This document shows positions 1 through 6,797 of a DNA stretch of 8,206 bases, in pieces. The stretch spans positions 1 through 8,206 of the forward strand of contig JAYRWN010000022.1 in NCBI GenBank assembly GCA_041917975.1. The letters are read 5' to 3'. The position numbers and the translations under genes are program-made. The stretch comes from JAYRWN01 sp041917975 (GTDB lineage: Bacteria > Bacteroidota > Bacteroidia > Chitinophagales > Saprospiraceae). The notes under the pieces were generated by a model. It was not told the DNA's origin. It worked only from the letters and a program-made list of their open reading frames with translations, and ran no database searches. Numbering within the stretch: position 1 is the first letter of the stretch; every line of letters begins with the position of its first letter.

Positions 1-588
1 GTTATTATAGATAATACCTGGTGTGGATGAACTGATGTATAGGTCGGGGATATCCCGATCCAATCCAGTATGCAAATCGACCATCCCGTCGATACCAAAA
101 GTTTTTATCAGGGTTCCTCGTTCAGCATCAACGCACATCAAAAAAGAACCAACTGTATAAAACAATCGTCTATCCTGCGCGCCATCAGACCAATACGCCA
201 ACCCACGGCTGTTGTTTATCTGAAAGGTCAAAACACCAGCAACCAATGAATCAAAAGGATCGAACACCCAAAGTTCTTGTCCGGTGGCAGCATGAAGGGC
301 TACCACTTTAAGTCTGGCGGTAGTCGCATACAAAACCGAATCTATGATGATGGGATTGCATTGGATTTGCGATTGACCGGCAGTGTCGGCATCACCACTT
401 CTATAGTCCCAAGCGACCACCAAGTTTTTAGCATTGCTGGTATCAATTTGGTTTAAGGAAGAATAGCGGATACCTTCCTTACTTCCACCATGTGCAGACC
501 AGGTGTCATAAACCTTAAGACTGGCCAGATCCTTTTTGCAACTGACCAGGCCTAAAATAAAAAGCCCGAATATTTTCCAATTCACCAT
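1..588 (-). CDS. PQQ-dependent dehydrogenase lipoprotein, N-terminal 196 residues (3' end beyond window)
   Basis: Translation of the minus strand from the ATG at 588-586 stays open for 196 codons and leaves the window without a stop, so only the N-terminal part is present. Residues 1-17 form a short lipoprotein signal: a Lys near the start, a hydrophobic stretch, then a lipobox L-V-S-C with Cys17 as the predicted lipidation site. The mature part starts like quinoprotein glucose dehydrogenase-type beta-propellers: W-S-A-H-G-G near 31-35, G-I-R-Y-S-S-L-N-Q-I around 39-48, V-A-W-D-Y-R-S-G-D at 58-66, Q-C-N-P-I at 76-80, A-T-G-Q-E-L-W-V-F-D-P at 101-111 (a typical propeller blade motif), and R-G-L-A-Y-W-S-D-G at 128-136. 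Family members oxidise sugars, alcohols or polyols in the periplasm with bound PQQ and pass electrons to quinone or a cytochrome. The substrate cannot be told from this part, and it is not visible whether a C-terminal cytochrome c domain follows. Unlike E. coli Gcd, there is no multi-helix membrane anchor. Confidence 0.
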   Translation of the reverse strand, partial: MVNWKIFGLFILGLVSCKKDLASLKVYDTWSAHGGSKEGIRYSSLNQIDTSNAKNLVVAWDYRSGDADTAGQSQIQCNPIIIDSVLYATTARLKVVALHAATGQELWVFDPFDSLVAGVLTFQINNSRGLAYWSDGAQDRRLFYTVGSFLMCVDAERGTLIKTFGIDGMVDLHTGLDRDIPDLYISSSTPGIIYNN

Positions 589-711
589 GATACTTAAATT
601 TCGACTTAAGATAACATCCATTAAATAAAAACTAAATACTCCGATAAATTTTCAGGAAGAAGGCCGGTCTTTCCATGCTAACTTGATACCTTTAGACCTT
701 AATTCAAAAAT
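589..711. promoter_or_regulatory. Divergent intergenic region between the PQQ dehydrogenase and the FAH-family gene
   Basis: These 123 bases separate two head-to-head genes, so promoters in both directions are expected here. Compared with the Bacteroidota -7 consensus TAnnTTTG, the plus strand has TACCTTTA at 687-694 (one mismatch), which would give a leader of only about ten bases before the ATG at 712. The minus strand has a perfect TATTTTTG at 712-705, but it touches the start codon of the opposite gene. Neither has a convincing TTTG -33 element about 19-21 bases upstream, so the exact sites are unproven. There is no Shine-Dalgarno before 712 (the preceding bases are AT-rich), which is usual for the phylum. 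No strong hairpin or operator-like repeat was seen. Confidence 0.35.
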
Positions 712-1560
712 ATGAAATTAATCAGATTCGGAGCATCGGGCGCAGAAAAACCAGGCGTATTGGATGAACATGACCAAAGAAGAGATCTATCCGCACTGTT
801 CACGGATTGGGATCGGGACTTTTTTAACGATGGTGGGTTAATTAAGCTTAAACAATTGATGCGTGAGGATCATTTTCCACTGGTTAGCCCATCCGAACGT
901 TGGGGTGCACCGGTAGCCCGACCTGGGAAAGTCATTTGTATCGGTCTGAATTATTCCGACCATGCTGCCGAATCAGGTATGCCCATTCCTACTGAACCAA
1001 TTGTTTTTCAAAAAGCGGCAAACACGGTAGTTGGACCATTTGACCCTGTTTTAATTCCACGCAAAAGCGTTAAGACAGATTGGGAAATAGAATTGGGGGT
1101 AATCATTGGAAAGGATGCTCGCTATCTGGATAGCCCGGAGGAAGCCAAAGAATACGTGGGAGGTTATTGCATTTCTCACGACGTCAGTGAACGAGAATTT
1201 CAACTGGAACGCGGTGGACAATGGACCAAAGGAAAATCCTGTGATAATTTTAATCCGCTTGGCCCTTGGTTGCTTACTCCCGATGAAATCTCCGATGTAC
1301 ATAACCTGGGAATGAAATTATGGGTTAATGGCCATTTGTATCAAAACGGTTCCACGGCCAAAATGGTCTTCGGGGTTTATTATCTGATCCACTACCTCTC
1401 TCAATTTATGACACTGGAAGCTGGGGACCTCATTTCCACCGGCACTCCTCCGGGAGTTGGCCTGGGCCAAAAACCTCCAGTCTATTTAAAACAAGGTGAT
1501 GTGGTAGAACTGATGATGGACCAATTGGGACATCAAAAGCAAGTGTGCCTCCAGGCCTGA
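712..1560 (+). CDS. Fumarylacetoacetate hydrolase (FAH) superfamily protein
   Basis: This 282-residue protein has the layout of the short FAH superfamily enzymes: a variable N-terminal part (about 1-70), then the catalytic mixed-beta-roll domain. The core starts with G-L-N-Y at 78-81 followed by S-D-H-A-A-E-S-G. Lys101 lies in V-F-Q-K. The expected divalent-metal ligands are Glu125 and Glu127 in D-W-E-I-E-L-G-V and Asp157 in S-H-D-V-S-E-R-E. A T-K-G-K-S-C-D segment (172-178) and the late S-T-G-T-P-P-G-V-G loop (242-250) are also family hallmarks. Members cleave C-C bonds of, or isomerise, 2,4-dioxo acids using Mg or Mn. The S-E-R-E-F-Q-L-E-R-G-G-Q-W region resembles proteins annotated as 2,4-diketo-3-deoxy-L-fuconate hydrolase or ureidoglycolate lyase. 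At this length it is not a classical fumarylacetoacetase of about 420 residues. The fold and metal site are secure, the substrate is not. The ATG at 712 is the natural start, as M-K-L-I-R-F-G is the usual opening beta strand. It is followed after 26 bases by the ABC ATPase gene. Confidence 0.9.
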   Translation: MKLIRFGASGAEKPGVLDEHDQRRDLSALFTDWDRDFFNDGGLIKLKQLMREDHFPLVSPSERWGAPVARPGKVICIGLNYSDHAAESGMPIPTEPIVFQKAANTVVGPFDPVLIPRKSVKTDWEIELGVIIGKDARYLDSPEEAKEYVGGYCISHDVSEREFQLERGGQWTKGKSCDNFNPLGPWLLTPDEISDVHNLGMKLWVNGHLYQNGSTAKMVFGVYYLIHYLSQFMTLEAGDLISTGTPPGVGLGQKPPVYLKQGDVVELMMDQLGHQKQVCLQA

Positions 1561-1586
1561 AAGGAACAAGTAATACTGTTTGATTT

Positions 1587-3023
1587 TTGGAGCCATTAGT
1601 TGATTTCCGACATGTAACCGCAGGGCAGGGACAGCACCCTATTCTGTATGACCTGGATTGGGTCATAAACAAACACGAGCATTGGCTGGTCAGTGGGGAG
1701 ATGAATTCAGGGAAAACCACATTACTTAAGTTAATGGTCGGAAAAGGCAGGATCTGGAATGGACAAATTGCCTTTCCCTTTTTTGTACATGCTGATTTCG
1801 CAAATGATCGGTTTAAGGCTATAAAACTGGTCTCTTTTACAGATAGTTCACACCTCTTTCACAATGCCAATGCCGTGCATTATTATCAACAGCGTTATCA
1901 CGCTACTGAGACCGAGGGGTTACTCACCGTGCAGGAATACTTAGCCACCGGTGGGCTAGACTCAAACGATTCCTGGCATAAGGAACTATTAGACTTCTTC
2001 TCGTTAACTGATTTATTACCATTGGAACGCATTAAATTGTCCAGTGGTCAGACCCGCAAAATGCTTTTAGCCCGCTCTCTTTTAGGATCGCCAAAACTGC
2101 TGTTATTGGATCAACCCTACATGGGCATGGATACCCGTAGCAGAGCTTCTTTTAATGACCTGTTAGATGCCTTGGTCCAACGATTTGATTTGACGTTAGT
2201 TATCGCCGCGGATCATGATCAACTTCCACAATGTATTACCCATAACTTCCATTTGTCCAAGGGCACCGGAGCAGTCAGGCCAATCAGACCATCAAAATTC
2301 GTAATAAATAACCTCGAAGTCCCTAAATCACTGAAGGAAGCTTACCGGGCTTTAAGTAAAACACCAGATTATTTTTCCGCCATCCATTTTAAATCCGTGA
2401 ATATCCATTATGGTAATAACCGAGTTTTGAATGATTTTAATTGGCAGGTGCAAGCTGGAGAAAAATGGGTGGTATTTGGCCCAAATGGAGCGGGTAAATC
2501 AACACTTTTAGCACTCGTTTATGGGGACCATCCGCAGGCTTATGCCAATGAAATTTATTTATTCGATCGGCTCCGAGGAAGTGGAGAGAGCATCTGGGAT
2601 ATAAAAAAAAGAACCGGGTTTATTTCACCGGAAGTACATGCTTTTTTCAGAGCAAACCAGACGGCTACCCAACTTATCCTGACCGGTTTGGACGATCGAT
2701 GGGTGTTCCGTGATCAGTCAGCTCCATATGCTCCTGGTATGATCCATGATTTGTTGGACTATTTTTCAATTACCGAGTATGCTGATCAACCTTTTCATAA
2801 TCTTTCGACCGGAACTCAAAGATTGTTATTTTTTATCAGAGCCCTAATTAAGGTGCCCAACCTACTTTTGTTGGATGAGCCTTTTCAAGGTCTGGATATT
2901 ATCAATATGACCAAAGCCAAGGTTCTGCTGGAACATATCCTGGATGAGCGCCATAATCTGGTTTTCATCACTCACTACTCAAATGAAATCCCTTCAATAG
3001 TCCAGCATCACCTTAATTTATAA
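1587..3023 (+). CDS. Tandem-domain ABC ATPase, ModF/PhrA-like, no membrane domain
   Basis: The 478-residue protein has two ABC ATPase domains and no transmembrane segment. Domain 1 (about 1-225) has Walker A G-E-M-N-S-G-K-T at 37-44, signature L-S-S-G-Q at 151-155, Walker B ending L-L-L-L-D-Q-P at 171-177, and a switch His210. Domain 2 (about 265-478) has Walker A G-P-N-G-A-G-K-S at 298-305, signature L-S-T-G-T at 406-410, Walker B L-L-L-L-D-E-P at 426-432 with Glu431, and His463. The layout matches ModF/PhrA-type proteins, sometimes labelled molybdate ABC ATP-binding or photorepair proteins, whose role is poorly known. In domain 1 the catalytic Glu after the Walker B Asp is Gln176, so that site is probably weak or dead for hydrolysis while domain 2 looks intact. 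The start is TTG at 1587: an in-frame TGA lies at 1581-1583, and the first in-frame ATG (1701) would cut into the Walker A. No permease or molybdenum gene lies nearby, so a transport role is not supported. Confidence 0.88.
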   Translation: MEPLVDFRHVTAGQGQHPILYDLDWVINKHEHWLVSGEMNSGKTTLLKLMVGKGRIWNGQIAFPFFVHADFANDRFKAIKLVSFTDSSHLFHNANAVHYYQQRYHATETEGLLTVQEYLATGGLDSNDSWHKELLDFFSLTDLLPLERIKLSSGQTRKMLLARSLLGSPKLLLLDQPYMGMDTRSRASFNDLLDALVQRFDLTLVIAADHDQLPQCITHNFHLSKGTGAVRPIRPSKFVINNLEVPKSLKEAYRALSKTPDYFSAIHFKSVNIHYGNNRVLNDFNWQVQAGEKWVVFGPNGAGKSTLLALVYGDHPQAYANEIYLFDRLRGSGESIWDIKKRTGFISPEVHAFFRANQTATQLILTGLDDRWVFRDQSAPYAPGMIHDLLDYFSITEYADQPFHNLSTGTQRLLFFIRALIKVPNLLLLDEPFQGLDIINMTKAKVLLEHILDERHNLVFITHYSNEIPSIVQHHLNL

Positions 3024-3096
3024 ACGCTAAAAATATCCTCTAAATTCTAAGACGTAACCCTCATTTGGACGTAAGGAATTGGTTAATATTGCATCT

Positions 3097-5064
3097 ATGG
3101 AGCAACAGGTGTTATGGCGACCGGATGCCAATTTTATCAAAAAATCTAATCTCCAGCGCTACACCTGGTGGCTGGAAGTGACTTACGGCCTGAAATTTAA
3201 AGATTATCATGAATTATGGGCCTGGTCTAAAGACAACTTATCCTTATTTTGGAAGTCTATTTGGGACTATTTTGCCATCAAATCCTACTCGGAGTATTCG
3301 GAAGTAGTCCAGTATAAGCAAATGCCCGATGTATCCTGGTTTGCCGGAGCCACCTTAAATTATAGTGAACATATTTTTCGTCAGCGCTCACCTCATCGGC
3401 CGGCATTGTGTTTTAAATCCGAGCGACATGACTTACAAACCATAAGTTGGGAAGAGTTAGAGTGGCAAGTAAGAGCAGTAGCCACCTACATGAAAAACTG
3501 GGGTATTGGCCCGGGAGACCGCGTGGTGGCCTATTTGCCAAATATCCCGCAAACCATCGTTTGTTTTTTGGCGGCCAACTCACTGGGTGCTATTTGGTCG
3601 TGTTGTTCACCCGACTTTGGTGTCCCCACGGTCATTGACAGGTTTAGTCAAATCAACCCAAAAATTTTTATTGCGGTCGATGGTTATCAGTATGGGGGAA
3701 AAACATTTTCGCGACTTTCTGAGGTAACTTCTATTTTAGAAGCTTTGCCGTCCGTCGAGCAAACTATTTTTATCCCCTACTTAAATCCCGATCAACCGGC
3801 CCCGGGGCAGATGTGCCCGTGGTCATCCTTGATAAACAACAGTTATGCCGACCCCCTGCATTTTACTCCCGTGAGCTTTGATCATCCAATCTGGATATTA
3901 TTTTCTTCGGGTACCACTGGTCAGCCTAAAGCCATCACCCACAGTCATGGAGGTGTGTTACTGGAACATTTAAAGTATTTGACCTTCCATAATGATGTGC
4001 ATCCAGGTGAAAACTTTTTTTGGTTTTCAACCACGGGATGGATGATGTGGAATTTCCTGGTGGGCAGCTTGTTGGCAGGAAGTTCAGCGGTACTTTATGA
4101 CGGTAGCCCCGGCTACCCAGATTTAGATGTATTATGGAAACTAGCGGAGGACGTTCCTATTCATCATTTTGGGACCAGCGCCCCGTTTTTAATGGCTTGT
4201 ATGAAAGCAAACCTGCACCCTGCTGAGCATCATAATCTAAGTGCATTACGCTCCATCGGTTCTACCGCCTCTCCCTTACCAGCGGAAGCATTCTTTTATG
4301 TTTATCAACACATCAGCTCCCAGGTTTGGCTTTGTTCTATGAGTGGAGGCACTGATGTGTGTACGGCATTTGTCGGAGGTTGTCCCACCCTTCCCGTTTA
4401 CCCAGGTCACATTCAATGCCGTGCTTTGGGATGTGACTTGCATGCTTATGATGAGCATGGCAACGAGGTGACTGGAAAACAAGGAGAAATGGTCCTTGAG
4501 AAACCCCTTCCGTCCATGCCCATTTATTTCTGGAATGATCCTACGGGACAAAAATACCTGGGCAGTTATTTTGAATTTTATCCAGGGACCTGGTGGCATG
4601 GGGACTGGATAACAGTTTACGAGGATGGGTCAGTGACCATAGAGGGTAGGTCTGATGCAACTTTGAATCGAAAAGGGGTGCGTATAGGTACGGCAGAAAT
4701 CTATGCAGCCTTAAGCGCCCTTCCATCGGTACAGGATGCTTTGATTCTTAATCTGGAACAACAAAATGGGGACGATTACATGCCCCTATTTGTAGTATTA
4801 AACCCTGCAGAGCAAGTCTTGAGTGCGGAAATAAAAACCGAGATTTTGCAACACCTGCGCACACAATGTTCACCTCGTCACGTACCGGATGACATCTTTG
4901 TCGTTAAGGACATACCTTATACCTTGAGCGGTAAGAAAATGGAAATTCCAATCAAAAAGATTCTGATGGGCAAAGAAGTAAGTAGGATTATTAATAAAGA
5001 TGCTGTTAAAAACCCCGCTGCATTGGATTTTTTTCTTGGTTTTGCTAAGACCTGGCGTACTTAA
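3097..5064 (+). CDS. aacS: Acetoacetyl-CoA synthetase (acetoacetate-CoA ligase)
   Basis: This ANL-superfamily enzyme joins acetoacetate to CoA with ATP through an acyl-AMP intermediate, letting free acetoacetate enter acetyl-CoA or storage-lipid metabolism in the cytoplasm. From the ATG at 3097 it has 655 residues, normal for the family. Motifs in order: N-terminal W-F-A-G-A-T-L-N-Y-S-E-H (81-92), the AMP-forming P-loop I-L-F-S-S-G-T-T-G-Q-P-K (267-278), T-T-G-W-M-M-W-N (312-319), S-G-G-T-D (416-420), W-W-H-G-D-W (499-504), G-R-S-D-A-T-L-N-R-K-G-V-R-I-G (517-531), and the C-terminal Y-T-L-S-G-K (608-613), whose Lys613 should drive adenylation. The S-D-A-T-L-N-R-K-G-V-R-I-G-T-A-E-I-Y block and the acetoacetate-type N-terminus separate it from acetyl-CoA synthetase. 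A TTG at 3079 would add six residues, but nothing favours it. It lies about 73 bases after the ABC gene, so cotranscription is possible. Its stop codon overlaps that of the opposite-strand kinase. Confidence 0.94.
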   Translation: MEQQVLWRPDANFIKKSNLQRYTWWLEVTYGLKFKDYHELWAWSKDNLSLFWKSIWDYFAIKSYSEYSEVVQYKQMPDVSWFAGATLNYSEHIFRQRSPHRPALCFKSERHDLQTISWEELEWQVRAVATYMKNWGIGPGDRVVAYLPNIPQTIVCFLAANSLGAIWSCCSPDFGVPTVIDRFSQINPKIFIAVDGYQYGGKTFSRLSEVTSILEALPSVEQTIFIPYLNPDQPAPGQMCPWSSLINNSYADPLHFTPVSFDHPIWILFSSGTTGQPKAITHSHGGVLLEHLKYLTFHNDVHPGENFFWFSTTGWMMWNFLVGSLLAGSSAVLYDGSPGYPDLDVLWKLAEDVPIHHFGTSAPFLMACMKANLHPAEHHNLSALRSIGSTASPLPAEAFFYVYQHISSQVWLCSMSGGTDVCTAFVGGCPTLPVYPGHIQCRALGCDLHAYDEHGNEVTGKQGEMVLEKPLPSMPIYFWNDPTGQKYLGSYFEFYPGTWWHGDWITVYEDGSVTIEGRSDATLNRKGVRIGTAEIYAALSALPSVQDALILNLEQQNGDDYMPLFVVLNPAEQVLSAEIKTEILQHLRTQCSPRHVPDDIFVVKDIPYTLSGKKMEIPIKKILMGKEVSRIINKDAVKNPAALDFFLGFAKTWRT

Positions 5065-5606
5065 GTCCAAGACTGCACACCCAGAAAATCAAAGACCACA
5101 TTCAGATCAACGGGGTCGTATCCGTTTAGCACTAAACCCGGCACACCATGGTTTGGTTGACCCCAAATCTGAAATGAACTCCAAATGTGCCTGATATACC
5201 ATATAGGCTCTTTACCCCAGCGTAAATCTTGTTTTTTTCTTTCAAAAAATATTTTTTGCGGAAGGTCGATGAAAATCCGATGCGTATATAAATTATTTAA
5301 TGCCGGAAAGTAAAATGCGAAAATACCTTCCACAATGACAATATCCGCAGATGTCATGGCCTTGTTAACTACTGCTAACAATTTATCCACATCCAGAGTG
5401 GATGGATGCTCCCAATCAATATGATTACGTATTGTTGGTAATTGCTTAGACGGTAAAATGTAGTCATCCTGATCAAGAATAAGTACTTTAGCTTGATTAC
5501 AATGTAAAGCAATAACCTTGGCCAGCGACGATTTTCCAGCCCTGCTTACACCTCCTATGCCGATACAATTTTGGATCTCGAATTCTTTTTTAAGAGTTAT
5601 TGTAAT
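5061..5606 (-). CDS. Uridine kinase / nicotinamide riboside kinase-like P-loop kinase, start codon uncertain
   Basis: The minus-strand frame is open from 5612 to the TAA at 5063-5061 and encodes about 181 residues, close to the size of nicotinamide riboside kinases. Numbered from the ATT at 5606, it has Walker A G-V-S-R-A-G-K-S at 19-26, an L-D-Q-D-D-Y motif at 44-49 matching the acidic substrate-binding loop, D-W-E-H-P-S-T-L-D at 64-72 (the family's D-W-x-x-P motif), V-I-V-E-G-I at 90-95, and an Arg/Lys-rich lid near 105-125. The family phosphorylates a (deoxy)ribonucleoside such as uridine or nicotinamide riboside; which one is not decidable here. Oddly, no ATG, GTG, TTG or CTG lies between the in-frame TAG at 5615-5613 and the Walker A. 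The first GTG (5390) would remove the P-loop and D-D-Y, so it cannot be the true start. ATT 5606, ATA 5600 and ATC 5576 are the possible starts; 5606 is chosen as the longest. It converges on aacS and is divergent from proB. Confidence 0.78.
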   Translation of the reverse strand: MTITLKKEFEIQNCIGIGGVSRAGKSSLAKVIALHCNQAKVLILDQDDYILPSKQLPTIRNHIDWEHPSTLDVDKLLAVVNKAMTSADIVIVEGIFAFYFPALNNLYTHRIFIDLPQKIFFERKKQDLRWGKEPIWYIRHIWSSFQIWGQPNHGVPGLVLNGYDPVDLNVVFDFLGVQSWT

Positions 5607-5705
5607 GTAATACTAAAATTGTTATCAAATTTGCAACTCCATGGTCTATGGAATGTTGAGTTTGCTAATGAATATAACGAATAAATGTAAATAAACAACT
5701 TCATA
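5607..5705. promoter_or_regulatory. Divergent intergenic region between the kinase gene and proB
   Basis: About 99 AT-rich bases separate the kinase from proB, which are read away from each other, so promoters for both must lie here or just inside the genes. I found no clean TTTG / TAnnTTTG pair on either strand: plus-strand TTTG at 5630-5633 and 5661-5664 have no good -7 partner at the right distance. In-frame stops at 5688-5690 (plus, for proB) and 5615-5613 (minus, for the kinase) bound how far each coding region can extend. No strong hairpin is visible. Confidence 0.3.
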
Positions 5706-6791
5706 TTGACATCGCTGTTGCTTCAAAAACTAGTTATCAAAATAGGAACAAATGTTCTTTCCCAGGAAGATGGACATTTAGATCACCAAATAATCAGTCA
5801 TTTGGTTGAGCAAATGGCCACTTTAGCCAAATCGGGCTATAAGGTCATTCTGGTTACCTCAGGAGCAGTAGGCGCCGGCAGGACTATATTGCCATCCCTT
5901 CCTGCATTGAATCGCGTGGAAAAACGACAAGTTCAGGCTGCTGTAGGCCAACCTCGGCTGATGCAGTATTACCAACACTATTTTGAACAATACGGCTTAC
6001 ATTGTGCCCAAGTATTGGCCACCAAAGAGGATTTTCGTGACCGGACCCATTATTTGAACATGCGCAGCTGCTTTGAAGCCATGCAGAAAGCCGAAATTAT
6101 TCCTATCGTCAATGAAAACGACGTGGTTTCCGTAAGTGAATTAATGTTTACCGATAACGACGAACTCGCGGGTTTAGTAGCTACCATGACCGGAGCCGAT
6201 GCTTTGATGATTTTGTCAAATGTCGATGGGATTTATGATGGTCCACCTGATAACATTAACAGCAAAGTCCTGCATCAGATTTCTGCTGAAGATGATACCA
6301 TCCAACGTAAAATCAGTCCGGTGAAATCATCATTTGGGCGGGGAGGCATGCTGACCAAGTTCAGGATGGCTCAAAAAACAGCTCGCATGGGTATCCGCAC
6401 CTATATTGCTAATGGAAAAACTAAAGATATCGTAACCAATATAGTGGCGGGTAAATCCCTTGGCACCTGTGTTCAATCTAACAATCAGCTATCCAATGTA
6501 AAAAAGTGGATGGCCTGGACAGGTCAACAGATCCAAGGAAGAGTGTATATAAACGAGGGAGCTGAAACTAAACTGCTCAGAGACCAGTCGGCCACAAGCC
6601 TCTTACCTGTGGGTATTACCAAAGTAGAAGGTCCATTCAACAAGGGCGATTTGCTGCAGATCATGAATTCGCAAAATCAAGCCATTGGCGTCGGTCTTGC
6701 TCAGTACGACTATGATACTGCCATTAAGTCCCTGGGCCAAACAGGTAAAAAAGCCTTGATACATTATGACTACCTTTATTTGGAAAAATAA
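5706..6791 (+). CDS. proB: Glutamate 5-kinase
   Basis: ProB phosphorylates L-glutamate to gamma-glutamyl phosphate, the first and usually proline-inhibited step of proline synthesis in the cytoplasm. The 361 residues match the two-domain form. The amino acid kinase domain (about 8-255) has K-I-G-T-N-V-L (12-18), V-T-S-G-A-V-G-A-G (50-58), V-N-E-N-D-V-V-S (135-142), F-T-D-N-D-E-L-A-G (148-156), L-S-N-V-D-G-I-Y (170-177) and G-R-G-G-M-L-T-K (211-218). A C-terminal PUA domain (about 275-355) starts at G-R-V-Y-I-N-E-G-A. The start is not ATG: TTG at 5706 is the first candidate after an in-frame TAA at 5688-5690, and a second TTG at 5718 would give a protein four residues shorter that still keeps the first beta strand. 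The gene is six bases upstream of proA, so the two are surely cotranscribed. Confidence 0.96.
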   Translation: MTSLLLQKLVIKIGTNVLSQEDGHLDHQIISHLVEQMATLAKSGYKVILVTSGAVGAGRTILPSLPALNRVEKRQVQAAVGQPRLMQYYQHYFEQYGLHCAQVLATKEDFRDRTHYLNMRSCFEAMQKAEIIPIVNENDVVSVSELMFTDNDELAGLVATMTGADALMILSNVDGIYDGPPDNINSKVLHQISAEDDTIQRKISPVKSSFGRGGMLTKFRMAQKTARMGIRTYIANGKTKDIVTNIVAGKSLGTCVQSNNQLSNVKKWMAWTGQQIQGRVYINEGAETKLLRDQSATSLLPVGITKVEGPFNKGDLLQIMNSQNQAIGVGLAQYDYDTAIKSLGQTGKKALIHYDYLYLEK

Positions 6792-6797
6792 TCCTTT

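Noticed and set aside
592..610. Repeated ACTTAA words (592-597 and 604-609) in the left intergenic region as an operator
   Set aside because: The words are short and AT-rich, the spacing is not typical of a known regulator, and repeats of this size arise often by chance.
3064..3091. TTTG at 3064-3067 with TAATATTG at 3084-3091 before aacS, resembling a Bacteroidota promoter
   Set aside because: The spacing of 16 bases is shorter than usual, the -7 box has a mismatch, and transcription would begin almost on the ATG at 3097. Not strong enough to call a separate promoter.
3079..3096. TTG at 3079 as the start of acetoacetyl-CoA synthetase
   Set aside because: It adds only six residues not seen in the family's usual N-terminus, the AAGGA sequence nearly abuts it rather than being properly spaced, and an ATG at 3097 fits the expected beginning better.
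4276..4726. Open frames on the minus strand inside aacS, and similar ones inside the FAH gene and proA
   Set aside because: They lie wholly within well-supported genes on the other strand, have no recognisable motifs, and look like shadows of coding sequence.
5061..5390. Starting the kinase at GTG 5390 (109 residues)
   Set aside because: The frame continues upstream with a perfect Walker A, the D-Q-D-D-Y motif and the D-W-E-H-P motif, all needed for a functional kinase, so the short version is truncated.
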